A stretch of DNA of 64,000 nt from Fibrobacter sp. UWB4 (GCF_002210345.1 NZ_MWQI01000001.1:496001-560000); one strand, 5' to 3'; positions 9,391 through 17,938 are shown, numbered from the stretch's first letter. The notes: generated by a model from the sequence alone, not told the origin. Made by a program: numbers and translations.

Positions 9391-9424
9391 AAAAAAGCAC
9401 CCTGTTCATAAGGGTACTTTTTAG
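9391..9424 (-). terminator. terminator downstream of ybaB
   Basis: Stem AGTACCCTTATGAACAGGGTGCT followed by a long T run when read on the minus strand. It separates the dnaX/ybaB transcription unit from the tolC-like operon. Confidence 0.85.
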
Positions 9425-9431
9425 TGTTTTT

Positions 9432-9462
9432 GATGAAGTGCAAATATCGGGGATGAAGTGCA
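9432..9462. promoter_or_regulatory. direct repeat GATGAAGTGCA x2, possible operator
   Basis: GATGAAGTGCA occurs at 9432-9442 and 9452-9462, 20 bp start to start, about two helical turns. It lies between the ybaB stop and the efflux operon, but the ybaB terminator is between it and tolC, so a role in either unit is unproven. Confidence 0.3.
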
Positions 9463-9500
9463 CCTAAAATTCGCCAAAAATGGTCAATTTTGCCGAAAAA

Positions 9501-9809
9501 CTACATCAAACCGGGGATTTTCATGCCGCCGGTGATGTCCGAAATGCTTGCCTGCTGGGCGTCGTCTTTCTTCTTGACGGCGGCATTCACGGCGGCCATG
9601 ATGAGGTCTTCGAGAGCTTCGACGTCGTCCTTGTCTACTGCATCCGGATTGATTTTCACCATCGTGAGTACGCCTTTTCCGTTCATGGCGACCTTCACCA
9701 TTCCGCCGCCGGCTTCGGCGTCAAAGCTCTGTGCCTTGAGGTCGTTTTGTGCCTTAAGCATCTTGCTCTGCATTTTCTGAAGGTCCTTAAGCATCTTGCT
9801 CATGTCCAT
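9501..9809 (-). CDS. YbaB/EbfC family nucleoid-associated protein
   Basis: A 102-aa DNA-binding protein of the YbaB/EbfC family, which forms tweezers-like dimers and is commonly encoded directly after dnaX. The N-terminal helix MSKMLKDLQKMQSKMLKAQNDL and the central KVAMNGKGVLTMVKINP strands are typical. The start at 9809 is chosen because GAGG stands 8 bp upstream; the frame is open 17 codons further. The gap to dnaX (about 200 bp) is filled with palindromic repeats, and a terminator follows. Confidence 0.92.
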   Translation of the reverse strand: MDMSKMLKDLQKMQSKMLKAQNDLKAQSFDAEAGGGMVKVAMNGKGVLTMVKINPDAVDKDDVEALEDLIMAAVNAAVKKKDDAQQASISDITGGMKIPGLM

Positions 9810-9888
9810 GAATATATCCTCGCTATTAAAGGTTTTGTTTATAATTTTGCATCTCGTCATGGGGGCTATAGCCCGATCTAGTTAAGTT

Positions 9889-9920
9889 ACTGGATCCTTC
9901 CACTTACGTGTCAGGATGAC
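9889..9920. repeat. GGATCC-type palindromic repeat
   Basis: Runs from ACTGGATCC to AGGATGAC, a single copy of the element found paired at 3543-3648; it lies between dnaX and ybaB. Confidence 0.7.
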
Positions 9921-9962
9921 GGAGACTTGTTTCCCGTTCGTAATTATAGAATTTTTTTTGAC

Positions 9963-9992
9963 GGAGATGCCCGCTCGGAGGCGGGCATGACA
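9963..9992. repeat. GATGCCCG-type palindromic repeat
   Basis: GGAGATGCCCGC then CGGAG then GCGGGCATGACA: a compact hairpin of a second repeat family, seen again at 20638, 21847, 27620 and 60662. Confidence 0.7.
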
Positions 9993-10008
9993 AATGTCTA
10001 ACCGGACT

Positions 10009-11736
10009 CTAGGAATCCATCTCCTCGTCTTCGCATTGTGAAACGATGGCCGCTTTCTTGAGCTTCTTGGTGAAGACGAGTTCCGTCGCAAACATCTGCT
10101 GGAGCTTTGCAAGTCCCGGTTCTTTTTCCAGATCGAGTTCGTACGGACTCATTTTGGCGGCGCGCTGCTCGGCTAGTTCACTTTCGGTGAAGGCGCGTGT
10201 GCGGATGGAAAGCGCAATTTTTGTCTGCAGGCGGTCTTCCAAAATTCTCGTGACGCGATCGACGTACTCGGAATGCTCCATCATCTGGCGGTAGCCCCAG
10301 TTTTCGGCATTTTCGGTTGTGCCCGCGTAGGTGAGCGCAATCGGGAACGGGGTCTGTTCTGGGTCGCCGGTTTCAAGAGTGGTACCGGCAATGGCGGCGG
10401 AGAACACGTAGTCGCCGTCGTTAGCGATGTTGGAGAGAATGGATGGCCATGCGGCTGCTATCTCGTAACGCGAAAATCCCTGTACGCCACCTTGATCGTA
10501 GCCTGCAAACGGGTCATCGTAAGACGCCTGGACTTCTTCCTGGGCGTCTATCATGGCGCTGATTTCAGTTACTTTTTTTTTTACCGCGTCGTTTTCGGCG
10601 CTTTTAGGATCGTTAATCGCTGCAAGAGCTTTTCGCAAATCGACCAGTCGGTCGAGCCAAGCCATTCGGGCGAATGTCGTTTCGACGAGGAGGCGCGGGT
10701 TCGTGCTGTAGCGGAGCGTACCCTGCAAGTCGATAAGCATCTTGCTTATGCGGAGGATGTCGCCGTTCGTGAGACTTTGTGCGCAGCTCTTGTACTTGGT
10801 ATAGAGTTCTTCGGTGATGTTGAGTGCATCCGGCGTGAAGGCGTCGAGGCGGGCGTAGAGCAAGTTGCGGAGGAACTTGCCAAAGCCGTCGAGCAGCGGG
10901 ATGAACTCGATACCGATTTTCACGGCGTCATCCACCATGCGGAAACAGCCCTTGATATCGTGATTCTCGATGGACTGGATGAGCGAGAAGAACAGTTCTA
11001 CAGGCGGGATGCCGAGGACGGAGCGGACGGATTCCGCGGTCATCTCGTTCCCGGTAAAGGCGTAGGCCTGGTCAAAGTAGGTGAGGCCGTCACGCATGGA
11101 ACCGTCGGCCTTTTCGGCAAAGATGTCGAGGGCTTCGTCGGTAGCCTTGATGCCTTCCTGTTCGCAAATGTAGCGGAGGCGGCTGCGGATCTGGTCCACG
11201 GTCAGGCGCTTGAAGTCAAAGCGCTGCACACGGCTCAAGATCGTCTGCGGGACCTTGTTGACTTCGGTCGTTGCAAAGATGAAAATCACGTGGGATGGCG
11301 GTTCTTCGAGCGTCTTGAGGAGCGCGTTGAAGGCGCCTGTCGAGAGCATGTGGACTTCGTCGATGATGAAAATCTTGTACTTGCCGATGACGGGCGGGTA
11401 CTGCACACGTTCAATCACATCGCGGATGTTATCGACGCTGGTGTTGGAGGCCGCATCTATTTCATAGACGTCCATCGGATTTCCGCCGGCGATATCCTTG
11501 CAGCTGTCGCACTCGCCACACGGATGCAGCGGGTCGGAACCCTTGCAGTTGAGTGTGCGGGCGAGAATGCGGGCGCTAGTAGTCTTGCCCACACCACGGG
11601 TGCCGGTAAAAAGGAATGCATGATGGAGACGACCGCCCTGAATGGCGTTCTCAAGAGTCTTTGCGATATGTTCCTGACCGACCATATCGCTGAATGATTG
11701 CGGGCGCCACTTACGCGCCATTGCGATGTATGCCAT
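10009..11736 (-). CDS. dnaX: DNA polymerase III subunits tau and gamma
   Basis: Clamp-loader ATPase of the replisome. The 575-aa tau form starts MAYIAMARKWRPQSFSDMVG. Near residues 45-55 is Walker A GTRGVGKTTSA, then a four-cysteine zinc module (CKGSDPLHPCGECDSC), Walker B DEVHMLS and the sensor LSRVQRFDFKR. Domain III ends before residue 385; after it comes a variable tail. A run of ten A residues at 10573-10582 (codons 385-388, V-K-K-K) is followed within four codons by a stop in both other frames, giving a 388- or 390-aa gamma-like product if polymerase or ribosome slips. The first conserved ATG is 11736; no clear Shine-Dalgarno is seen. The frame is open upstream to 11829. Confidence 0.95.
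   Translation of the reverse strand: MAYIAMARKWRPQSFSDMVGQEHIAKTLENAIQGGRLHHAFLFTGTRGVGKTTSARILARTLNCKGSDPLHPCGECDSCKDIAGGNPMDVYEIDAASNTSVDNIRDVIERVQYPPVIGKYKIFIIDEVHMLSTGAFNALLKTLEEPPSHVIFIFATTEVNKVPQTILSRVQRFDFKRLTVDQIRSRLRYICEQEGIKATDEALDIFAEKADGSMRDGLTYFDQAYAFTGNEMTAESVRSVLGIPPVELFFSLIQSIENHDIKGCFRMVDDAVKIGIEFIPLLDGFGKFLRNLLYARLDAFTPDALNITEELYTKYKSCAQSLTNGDILRISKMLIDLQGTLRYSTNPRLLVETTFARMAWLDRLVDLRKALAAINDPKSAENDAVKKKVTEISAMIDAQEEVQASYDDPFAGYDQGGVQGFSRYEIAAAWPSILSNIANDGDYVFSAAIAGTTLETGDPEQTPFPIALTYAGTTENAENWGYRQMMEHSEYVDRVTRILEDRLQTKIALSIRTRAFTESELAEQRAAKMSPYELDLEKEPGLAKLQQMFATELVFTKKLKKAAIVSQCEDEEMDS
10570..10585 (-). promoter_or_regulatory. slippery A10 run in dnaX (frameshift or transcript slippage site)
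   Basis: On the coding strand GT-A10-GTAACTGA. With one A added (or -1 shift) the frame reads K-K-K-S-N-stop (TGA). With one A lost (or +1 shift) it reads K-K-K-stop (TAA). This layout matches the slippage site by which some bacteria make gamma from dnaX. Confidence 0.65.
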
Positions 11737-12047
11737 GACTAAAGTATAGTATTTAGACGAGAGACGATAAATGCGTAAGGCGAATATTGCGGCAAAAAAC
11801 TTGTTTTTTGACATAATTGAGCCTAGCATTTAGCACATGTGCAAAGACGAGAGAATGGGAAAAGTTGCGTTTTTGAGGTATGGGGGATTATAGTAGGCAG
11901 TAGACAGTAGACGGTAGGAAGGATCTAGTGAAGGTATGGGGTATTGCTGAAAGCGGAGTGTGCTCAGAGCGAGTTTACGAGCGCCCTCATTGCCCATAGC
12001 TAATTGTTTTTCGTATCTTTATAGAAAAATTGCAAACAGAGGTACTT
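11737..12047. other. 311-bp gap between dnaX and the small ORF at 12048
   Basis: Holds no convincing gene. It contains short repeat words (GACGAGAGACGA at 11757, the AGTAGGCAGTAGACAG run at 11892) and otherwise AT-rich sequence; promoters for the diverging dnaX and the gene at 12048 must lie here but no clear consensus was found. Confidence 0.5.
11892..11918. repeat. AGTAGACAGTAGACGG-type intergenic repeat
   Basis: Tandem 7- to 9-mers AGTAGGC, AGTAGAC, AGTAGACGGTAGG, same family as 19, 35251 and 56128. Confidence 0.55.
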
Positions 12048-12431
12048 ATGAATTTTGATATGGCGCTTTTGATTTTGTGCTGGCAGACTGCCTGCCTTTC
12101 GCATAACCACGAAAATGAACAGCTTTTGCCGGGGGCAACTTCGGCGACGAAAGCGGAAAGTGCTGAACTCGACAAGATTCATGACGAAGTGACCCCGAAC
12201 GTTAGTTGGGACGAATTCAACAACCTTTATGCAAGTTTCAAGTCGGCGGGCGACCGCACAAAATCTTGCGTCAAGGCGCTCCAGTCGGCGACAAACGATT
12301 TTAAAATTCAGGTGACGAACTGCATGATGCGCATCGCCAATGCTTCTCGCGAGGACGAAAACAAGAGCAACATGTCGCCTGAAGAATATGAATTTATTAA
12401 AAATGTCCGTACGCAGCTGGGAATGAATTAA
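12048..12431 (+). CDS. small conserved-looking protein of unknown function
   Basis: A 127-aa soluble-looking protein starting MNFDMALLILCWQTACLSHN with an AGAGGT Shine-Dalgarno 5 bp upstream of ATG 12048. It has an N-terminal hydrophobic helix, then acidic helical sequence ending YEFIKNVRTQLGMN. I do not recognise the family; the alternation of helices and a conserved-looking SWDEFNNLYASF segment vaguely recalls TerB-like helical proteins, but this is weak. Neighbours (dnaX behind it, a lipoprotein ahead) give no functional hint. Confidence 0.6.
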   Translation: MNFDMALLILCWQTACLSHNHENEQLLPGATSATKAESAELDKIHDEVTPNVSWDEFNNLYASFKSAGDRTKSCVKALQSATNDFKIQVTNCMMRIANASREDENKSNMSPEEYEFIKNVRTQLGMN

Positions 12432-12523
12432 TCGCGACTTTAATTTCTTTCGATGAGGGGAAAAAGGCAAAAGTTTTGTTTTTTGCGTGAAATAAGTTTT
12501 TTTTTACTTATTTGTAATGTGGT

Positions 12524-12552
12524 TTGACTGGACCTCGGGGTTAGGATAATGT
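12524..12552 (+). promoter_or_regulatory. sigma-70-type promoter for the lipoprotein at 12615
   Basis: TTGACT (12524-12529), a 17-bp spacer, then TAATGT (12547-12552); the start codon is about 60 bp downstream. Confidence 0.6.
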
Positions 12553-12614
12553 TAAATTATTTTACTAGATTTACAATATCTCAAACAATATTACATAAAA
12601 CAAAAGGAGTTTGT

Positions 12615-13265
12615 ATGAGAAAATTGAAACTTGCTTTAGCATTTGCTTCTGCTTGTGCACTTTTGGTTGGCTGCGCTGCCCCGCGTTCTGTGATGGATCA
12701 GGGCTGGACTCAGAAGCCGGCTAAGGTGAAAGTTGTGTTCACGGAACCGTTTATTGCAAATCCGGATGACTTGATGGACGACCTTCCGGAATATGTGAAC
12801 AACTTCTCTGATTGGTATAAGACTCAGCTTGAAGCAAATCTTGGTTCTCAGACGAATGGCGTTCTTTACTCTGTTCAAAAGATTTCTCAGGACCAGATTA
12901 AGTTCGAAGCTGCTGCTGTGCGTGGCGTGAACATTAAGGTTCCTCGAATCACTGAAATGGAAAAAGAAGCTGATGTTTACCTTGTCATCAATGACATCTG
13001 GATTGGTAGAACTCAGTCTGAAACCACTTGCTCGACAGGTGCAGGCTTTGGCGGCATCGGTATGTCTACAACTTGCTCCAGCCAGAACTATTTTACCGGC
13101 AAGGGCAACTACGCATACTTTGATCCTAAGACTGGAAAGCGCCTTGGCTACGGCGATTTCGAAGCTCAGTCCAGCTATACGTTTGCTGTTTCCCAGAGCG
13201 ACTGGCTGAATGTTGTTGAAGAATCTGTTTCTTCCATGTTGGATAACACTCCGATTAAGCAGTAA
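12615..13265 (+). CDS. predicted lipoprotein of unknown function
   Basis: A 216-aa protein with a lipoprotein signal peptide: MRKLKLALAFASACALLVGC, lipobox LVGC with the acylated cysteine at residue 20. An AAGGAG site sits 5 bp upstream of ATG 12615. The mature part starts AAPRSVMDQGWTQKPAKVKVVF and contains DVYLVINDIWIGRTQSET and TGKGNYAYFDPKTGKRLGYGDFEAQ, suggesting a mixed alpha/beta envelope protein. I cannot assign a function. It appears to be a single-gene unit with a good promoter upstream and a hairpin downstream. Confidence 0.85.
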   Translation: MRKLKLALAFASACALLVGCAAPRSVMDQGWTQKPAKVKVVFTEPFIANPDDLMDDLPEYVNNFSDWYKTQLEANLGSQTNGVLYSVQKISQDQIKFEAAAVRGVNIKVPRITEMEKEADVYLVINDIWIGRTQSETTCSTGAGFGGIGMSTTCSSQNYFTGKGNYAYFDPKTGKRLGYGDFEAQSSYTFAVSQSDWLNVVEESVSSMLDNTPIKQ

Positions 13266-13304
13266 TTCTATTTCCTGTAGGCATTTGCCTTTAGGATGAT
13301 TTTA

Positions 13305-13340
13305 AAGAAGCGTTGGTCAATGTTTGGCCAACGCTTCTTG
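13305..13340 (+). terminator. hairpin after the lipoprotein gene
   Basis: Long stem AAGAAGCGTTGG / CCAACGCTTCTT; the T run after it is weak (TTCTTGTAATT), so it may be a processing or protective hairpin. Confidence 0.55.
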
Positions 13341-13373
13341 TAATTACGCATCCAGGGTCGAGGATGGCAAATG

Positions 13374-13401
13374 AAAAACGCTCCCGATGGGAGCGTTTCT
13401 T
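13374..13401 (-). terminator. terminator of the ispD-pheT unit
   Basis: AAAACGCTCCC / GGGAGCGTTT stem with a T run on the minus strand, about 30 bp past the pheT stop. Confidence 0.8.
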
Positions 13402-13429
13402 GTAATTGTTAATTGCGGCGCAGTTGCTA

Positions 13430-15865
13430 TTAGCGCAGCACGATGTCGCCGTTTTGAACGAGCTTGTCGCGGAGCTTGTTGTGAGCCTTGTTGACTTCGT
13501 CGTCCGTGAGCGTGCGGTCCATAGCCTGGTAGGTGAGGCTGTAAACCATGTTCTTCTTGCCGGCTTCAATCTTTTCGCCTTCGTAGATGCTCTTGAGAGT
13601 AATCTTCGCGAGGTTCTTCGGGTTGAGTGCCTTGATGCGGGCGAGCACGTCTTCGTGAGTCATCGACTTGGCAACTTCGATAGAAATGTCGCGGGTCGAA
13701 GGCACCTGACGGCTGAATGCCTGGAACACAATCTTCTTGTGGCTTTCGTGTTCCATCTTGTCCATGTCAGCTTCCATCACGTAGGTCTCGTAGCTGATTT
13801 CGTTAGCCTTGAGGCAGTTCGGGTGGAGTTCGCCCATCGTTCCAAGAACTGTGCCGTTGCAGACGATTTCGGCTTGCTTGCCCGGGTGGAGGAAGAGTTC
13901 CGGCTTTGCAGCGGCGCGGAATTCTACGACGAGGCCGAGACGCTTGAAGAAGCTCTGGACAAAGCCCTTGAAGGCGGCAAAATCAATCTGCTTCGGCTTG
14001 TCGTTGAGCGGATCGGTGTCAAAGTTACCGGCGATGGTGAGGGCGACGAGGTTGGATTCGTCAAAGCCCGGATCGCGTTCGTCCTTGCGGGCGCGCTTGA
14101 ACTGGCCCTTCGCCACTTCGAACAGACGGACAGAACCCGGACGGTTCTTTTCGTTTTCGGCAACAGCCTTGAGCAAGTTCGGGAGGAGGCTTGTCGGCAC
14201 TGCACCGAGTTCTTCGGAAAGCGGGTTCAAGAGGAGAGCCGGCTTGCTGCGACGGTCGTCACTTTCGGGGCCAAAGAGGGCTTCGGTGCGGGCCTTGCTC
14301 GTGAAGCGGAGGCTCAAGCATTCGTGGAGACCCATGGCAGAAAGCGTCTTGCGGATCTTGCGGTTCAAGACTTCGATCGGCGGGAGTTCGTTCGGCTGCA
14401 TCGTGAATTTCGGCAAGCTGTACGGAATGTTGTCAAAGCCGATGAGGCGAGCGATTTCTTCGATGAGGTCAACTTCGCGTTCGAGGTCCGGGCGGAAGCT
14501 CGGGATCTTGAACGTGAGGGATTCAGCGTCCTTCTTCACGACTTCGAGTGCGATACCCGTGAGGAACTTTTCAATTTGTTCGGCGGAAACTTCCATGCCG
14601 ATGACTTTTTCGGCGCGGGCAATGCGGAGCGTGACAACGTTATTTTCTTTCTTGTGGTCTTCGCCGGTGTATTTGACACTGCCCTTGAGGATGCGGCCGC
14701 CAGCGACTTCCTGAATCATGGCGCAAGCGTACTTGCTGTATTCGTCCTGTGTCGCAAAGTCGATTTCACGTTCGAAGCGGTAGCTGGAATCCGTCGAGAT
14801 GCAGAGGCGCTTGGCCTGCTTGCGGATAACGGTGGGGTTGAACCAGGCGCTTTCGAGGAACACGTTCTTTGTGGCATCGACGATTTCGGATTCGACACCG
14901 CCCATCACGCCAGCGACGCAAGCCGGACGGTCACCGTCGCAAATCACGAGGTCGTTTTCGACGAGTTCATGTTCGGTGTGGTCGATCGTTTCAATCTTTT
15001 CGCCCTTGACGGCGCGGCGGACCTTGATCTTGTTCCCGTGGAGCTGGTCCATATCAAAGCTGTGGAGCGGCTGACCAACGTCCATCAAGATGAAGTTCGT
15101 GATATCGACGACGTTGTTGATGCTGTTCATGCCGACAGCGTGCAAAAGCTTGGCGAGCCATGCCGGGGACTTTTCAACCTTCACGTTCTTGATGACGCGA
15201 CCCACATAGCGGGAGCAACCGCAGCCCGGAACGACTTCGAGGCTGATGGCGGCGCTTGCGTCTTCGGAATCTTCCTTGAAGTTGTAAGCGAGCGGCTTGA
15301 GCGGACGGTTAAACTTGGCGGCGAGTTCGCGAGCGACACCGCGGTGGCTGAGGGCATCCGGGCGGTTCGGCGTGACGTTCAGTTCGAAGCAGACGTCGTA
15401 CATGCCGAGGCTTACGAACGGCGTACCAGCCGGGATGGAATCGTCGAGAACCATGATTCCACCGTGGTCGTCAGAAAGGCCGATTTCATCTTCGGCGCAA
15501 ATCATGCCGAAGCTTTCGACACCGCGAATCTTGGATTTCTTCATCTTGAGCTTGGTGCCGTCAGGGAGCGGGAGTTCTGCGCCAATCGGGGCGAGCACAA
15601 CCGTCTGGCCTGCAGCGACGTTCGGGGCTCCGCAAACAACCTGGATGGTGTTCGTGCCGTCGTTCACGGTAGTGATGTGCAGGTGATCGCTATCCGGGTG
15701 TGGATCGCAAGTGAGAACCTTTGCAACGAGCAACTTGTCATAGACCTTGCCCGGTTCTTCCATGCCTTCAACTTCGAGACCGATGGAGGTGAGCGCCTTT
15801 GCGACATCTTCCGCAGATTCTGGAAGGTCAACGTGACGTCTAAGCCAATTCAAAGAAACTTTCAT
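13430..15865 (-). CDS. pheT: phenylalanine-tRNA ligase beta subunit
   Basis: Beta subunit of the heterotetrameric PheRS. The 811-aa protein has the usual bacterial order: N-terminal MKVSLNWLRRHVDLP, a tRNA-binding OB domain (CDPHPDSDHLHITTVNDG and ICAEDEIGL, residues about 40-150), B3/B4 editing core (NRPDALSHRGVARELAAKF), B5 domain (SFRPDLEREVDLIEEIARLIG), a catalytic-like core, and a C-terminal ferredoxin-like anticodon-binding domain (FSRQVPSTRDISIEV onwards). pheS is not adjacent in this window, unlike the common pheST operon. ispD lies 48 bp upstream on the same strand. Confidence 0.96.
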   Translation of the reverse strand: MKVSLNWLRRHVDLPESAEDVAKALTSIGLEVEGMEEPGKVYDKLLVAKVLTCDPHPDSDHLHITTVNDGTNTIQVVCGAPNVAAGQTVVLAPIGAELPLPDGTKLKMKKSKIRGVESFGMICAEDEIGLSDDHGGIMVLDDSIPAGTPFVSLGMYDVCFELNVTPNRPDALSHRGVARELAAKFNRPLKPLAYNFKEDSEDASAAISLEVVPGCGCSRYVGRVIKNVKVEKSPAWLAKLLHAVGMNSINNVVDITNFILMDVGQPLHSFDMDQLHGNKIKVRRAVKGEKIETIDHTEHELVENDLVICDGDRPACVAGVMGGVESEIVDATKNVFLESAWFNPTVIRKQAKRLCISTDSSYRFEREIDFATQDEYSKYACAMIQEVAGGRILKGSVKYTGEDHKKENNVVTLRIARAEKVIGMEVSAEQIEKFLTGIALEVVKKDAESLTFKIPSFRPDLEREVDLIEEIARLIGFDNIPYSLPKFTMQPNELPPIEVLNRKIRKTLSAMGLHECLSLRFTSKARTEALFGPESDDRRSKPALLLNPLSEELGAVPTSLLPNLLKAVAENEKNRPGSVRLFEVAKGQFKRARKDERDPGFDESNLVALTIAGNFDTDPLNDKPKQIDFAAFKGFVQSFFKRLGLVVEFRAAAKPELFLHPGKQAEIVCNGTVLGTMGELHPNCLKANEISYETYVMEADMDKMEHESHKKIVFQAFSRQVPSTRDISIEVAKSMTHEDVLARIKALNPKNLAKITLKSIYEGEKIEAGKKNMVYSLTYQAMDRTLTDDEVNKAHNKLRDKLVQNGDIVLR

Positions 15866-15913
15866 TTTAATACCCTTTAAATTTTTCCGGCGGAAAATAT
15901 AGAAAAAAGGACC

Positions 15914-16648
15914 TTATTTGCTTGCTCGGTTCACGAAGATTTCGAAGTCTTCGGGAGTGGTAAGCTTGTCGTTTGCGGATTCGCCTTTCACGATATAGAC
16001 GGGTTCGCCAAAGAATTCGAGGATGCTAGCTTCGTCGGTCGGCGTAAAGTCCAGCGGTTCTTTTGCGATGCGGGCGTACAGGCTCTTGAGCAAATCAATG
16101 CGGGCCGCTTGTGGCGTCTGTGCTAGCCAGACCTTGTTACGGTCAATCGTATTTTCAACACGGCCATCCTTTGCAATTTTGATGGTGTCGATGGCAGGCT
16201 TTGCCACGAGACAGCTTCCCTGGTTGATAAGCGTTTCGCAGACATCGCGAATGATCTTTTCGCTGATGAACGGGCGTGCGACATCGTGGACCAGTACGTA
16301 TTCCGCATTGCTCGTGAGGGCGTTGACGCCGTTTTCTACGGACTGCCAGCGCTCTTTTCCGCCAACGATGATCTTTAGTTTGTTTAAGCCGTTGGAATAC
16401 CCGGAACCAAATGTGGGGCTAATTCGGTCAAAAATGTCTTTCTCGAAATAGTCCTTCCAGTCGGCAGGAACGGCGATGACGACTTCGGCGATTTCGTCCA
16501 TCTTGAGAAATGTTTCCAGGCAATATTGGTAAACGGGCTTGGTGCCGAGAAGCATCAATTGCTTGGGAATTGTCCCGCCCATGCGCTTGCCGAGACCGCC
16601 AGCGGGGAGAACTGCTGCAAATTTTCCGAAAAGTAGTGTATTGGCCAT
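15914..16648 (-). CDS. ispD: 2-C-methyl-D-erythritol 4-phosphate cytidylyltransferase
   Basis: Third enzyme of the MEP isoprenoid pathway, joining CTP and methylerythritol phosphate. The 244-aa protein has the nucleotide-binding signature LPAGGLGKRMGGTIPKQ near residue 15, VHDVARPF in the middle and TDEASILEFFGEPVYIVKGE near the end, all typical of IspD. It precedes pheT on the same strand. Confidence 0.93.
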   Translation of the reverse strand: MANTLLFGKFAAVLPAGGLGKRMGGTIPKQLMLLGTKPVYQYCLETFLKMDEIAEVVIAVPADWKDYFEKDIFDRISPTFGSGYSNGLNKLKIIVGGKERWQSVENGVNALTSNAEYVLVHDVARPFISEKIIRDVCETLINQGSCLVAKPAIDTIKIAKDGRVENTIDRNKVWLAQTPQAARIDLLKSLYARIAKEPLDFTPTDEASILEFFGEPVYIVKGESANDKLTTPEDFEIFVNRASK

Positions 16649-16766
16649 GACCGAAAAATAGAAAGATTTGTGATGCTAGTCACCGTGTTTAAAAAGTAAG
16701 AAGTAAAAAGTTTCTAGAATGCAGAGAATGTTTTTACTTTTGGTCCGGTGTTAATGGGAGAAACAA

Positions 16767-17111
16767 ATGGATTTTTGTGAATTAAAGCCGCGAAATCGAA
16801 CCCGGATGGCCGTGGTTGCCTGTCTGGGGGGATTTTTGGGGGTTCATAATTTTTTGCTTGCGAACAGTGTTTCAGGAAGCATTAAAATATACTTGACTCT
16901 GGTCGCTATTATTGCGCCGCACCATGTCGGTTTAAGCCTGGCTGTGGTTAATCTTGCATGGATCCTGTTTGATTTGTGGCAGATTTGTTTTGTGCAGACA
17001 TTGCCTGAAATTCGTTTGGAAGGCAGTCGTAAAAAGGCGGTATTTTTTGTGCTTACTTACATGGCTTTGGCGACTGTGCTTGCCATATTCTACTTAACCC
17101 GTGGCGCTTAG
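16767..17111 (+). CDS. TM2 domain-like small membrane protein
   Basis: A 114-aa protein with three predicted membrane segments. Residues about 14-70 resemble the TM2 domain: VVACLGGFLGVHNFLLAN (glycine-rich helix with the G-x-H-N/R-F motif), a short loop, then LSLAVVNLAWILFDLWQICF. The last 25 residues form another helix. Function unknown; TM2 proteins are small inner membrane proteins of unclear role. Single gene followed by a strong hairpin. Confidence 0.75.
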   Translation: MDFCELKPRNRTRMAVVACLGGFLGVHNFLLANSVSGSIKIYLTLVAIIAPHHVGLSLAVVNLAWILFDLWQICFVQTLPEIRLEGSRKKAVFFVLTYMALATVLAIFYLTRGA

Positions 17112-17164
17112 CCTCTATTTTTAGAAACGCTCAATAACTCTCGAATAAGCAGATGGTAAATCGC

Positions 17165-17200
17165 AAAACCCCTGCACTTTTGGTGCAGGGGCGGGTTTTT
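17165..17200. terminator. bidirectional terminator
   Basis: AAAACCCCTGCAC / GTGCAGGGG stem with T run on the plus strand and A run on the other side, between convergent genes ending at 17111 and 17234. Confidence 0.85.
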
Positions 17201-17233
17201 GAGAGAATAGTATGAATAGAGAATCGTATAAAA

Positions 17234-17938
17234 TTAGAAGGCGAAGAACACTCCGAGATGAGGGATTATATTAAGTCCTGAAAATACGTAATGCAGTTGT
17301 GTAGCCTTGGAGGCTTTCTTTGGTTCTCTGGAATAGGCTCCTATCCCAAATGCATTGGTTGTGATATCGACTCCTGCAATTACGCCTATGGTCTCGAAAA
17401 ACTGATAGCCGACAATGAAATCTCCGCCGATCATGGCATTGACATAAATGGCGCTAGGGTGGTATTTTCCCTTTTTGTTAATTGTCCTGTTCTCGTTAGT
17501 CGTTTCTCCTTCGACAAGTTTTACATCGGCAACGAGTATCGCATGCAAAGCGATAATTAGTTTGTTTGATATCGGCGCTGCGCCCAAACCAAACTTGATA
17601 TTAAAATCGAGACCGCCCATATCGACGTTGGTCTTCAGAAATTTTTCTTTAAGTTCTCCTGTTAAGTAGCCCGCACCTAGCCCGAATACCGTAGAAATCA
17701 TGCTTTCATCGACTTTGTATCGGATCCAGCGGAATTGGAAGCTTAATGAACTCCATTCATATTTTTGCGATCCCACATCCCAAGTTTCTGACTCTATAGG
17801 GAGATAGAAGTTCAAACTTTGGATGCTTTTGTTGGTTCTCCATTTTTGGGGTTGGAGGGTGCTGTTGTCTTGAGCAAATAAAGTTGTTCCTGATAGGATC
17901 ATTACGATAGCCACAGTTTTGAAAAGTTTTAGAAGCAT
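17234..17938 (-). CDS. predicted outer-membrane beta-barrel protein
   Basis: A 234-aa protein with signal peptide MLLKLFKTVAIVMILSG ending at TLFAQ, then alternating amphipathic strands with many aromatic and glycine residues (FQFRWIRYKV, FGLGAGYLTGELK, NIKFGLGAAPISNKL) and a C-terminal phenylalanine (LGVFFAF), the usual end of an outer-membrane barrel. AAGGAG lies 8 bp upstream of ATG 17938. No family recognised. Confidence 0.7.
   Translation of the reverse strand: MLLKLFKTVAIVMILSGTTLFAQDNSTLQPQKWRTNKSIQSLNFYLPIESETWDVGSQKYEWSSLSFQFRWIRYKVDESMISTVFGLGAGYLTGELKEKFLKTNVDMGGLDFNIKFGLGAAPISNKLIIALHAILVADVKLVEGETTNENRTINKKGKYHPSAIYVNAMIGGDFIVGYQFFETIGVIAGVDITTNAFGIGAYSREPKKASKATQLHYVFSGLNIIPHLGVFFAF

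Noticed and set aside
10273-11697. 474-codon open frame opposite dnaX
   Set aside because: Shadow frame of the dnaX gene; no family features and no start signal.
13406-15880. Very long open frame on the plus strand opposite pheT (824 codons)
   Set aside because: It is the reverse-strand shadow of pheT caused by codon bias; the product has no recognisable domain while the minus strand encodes a full PheT.
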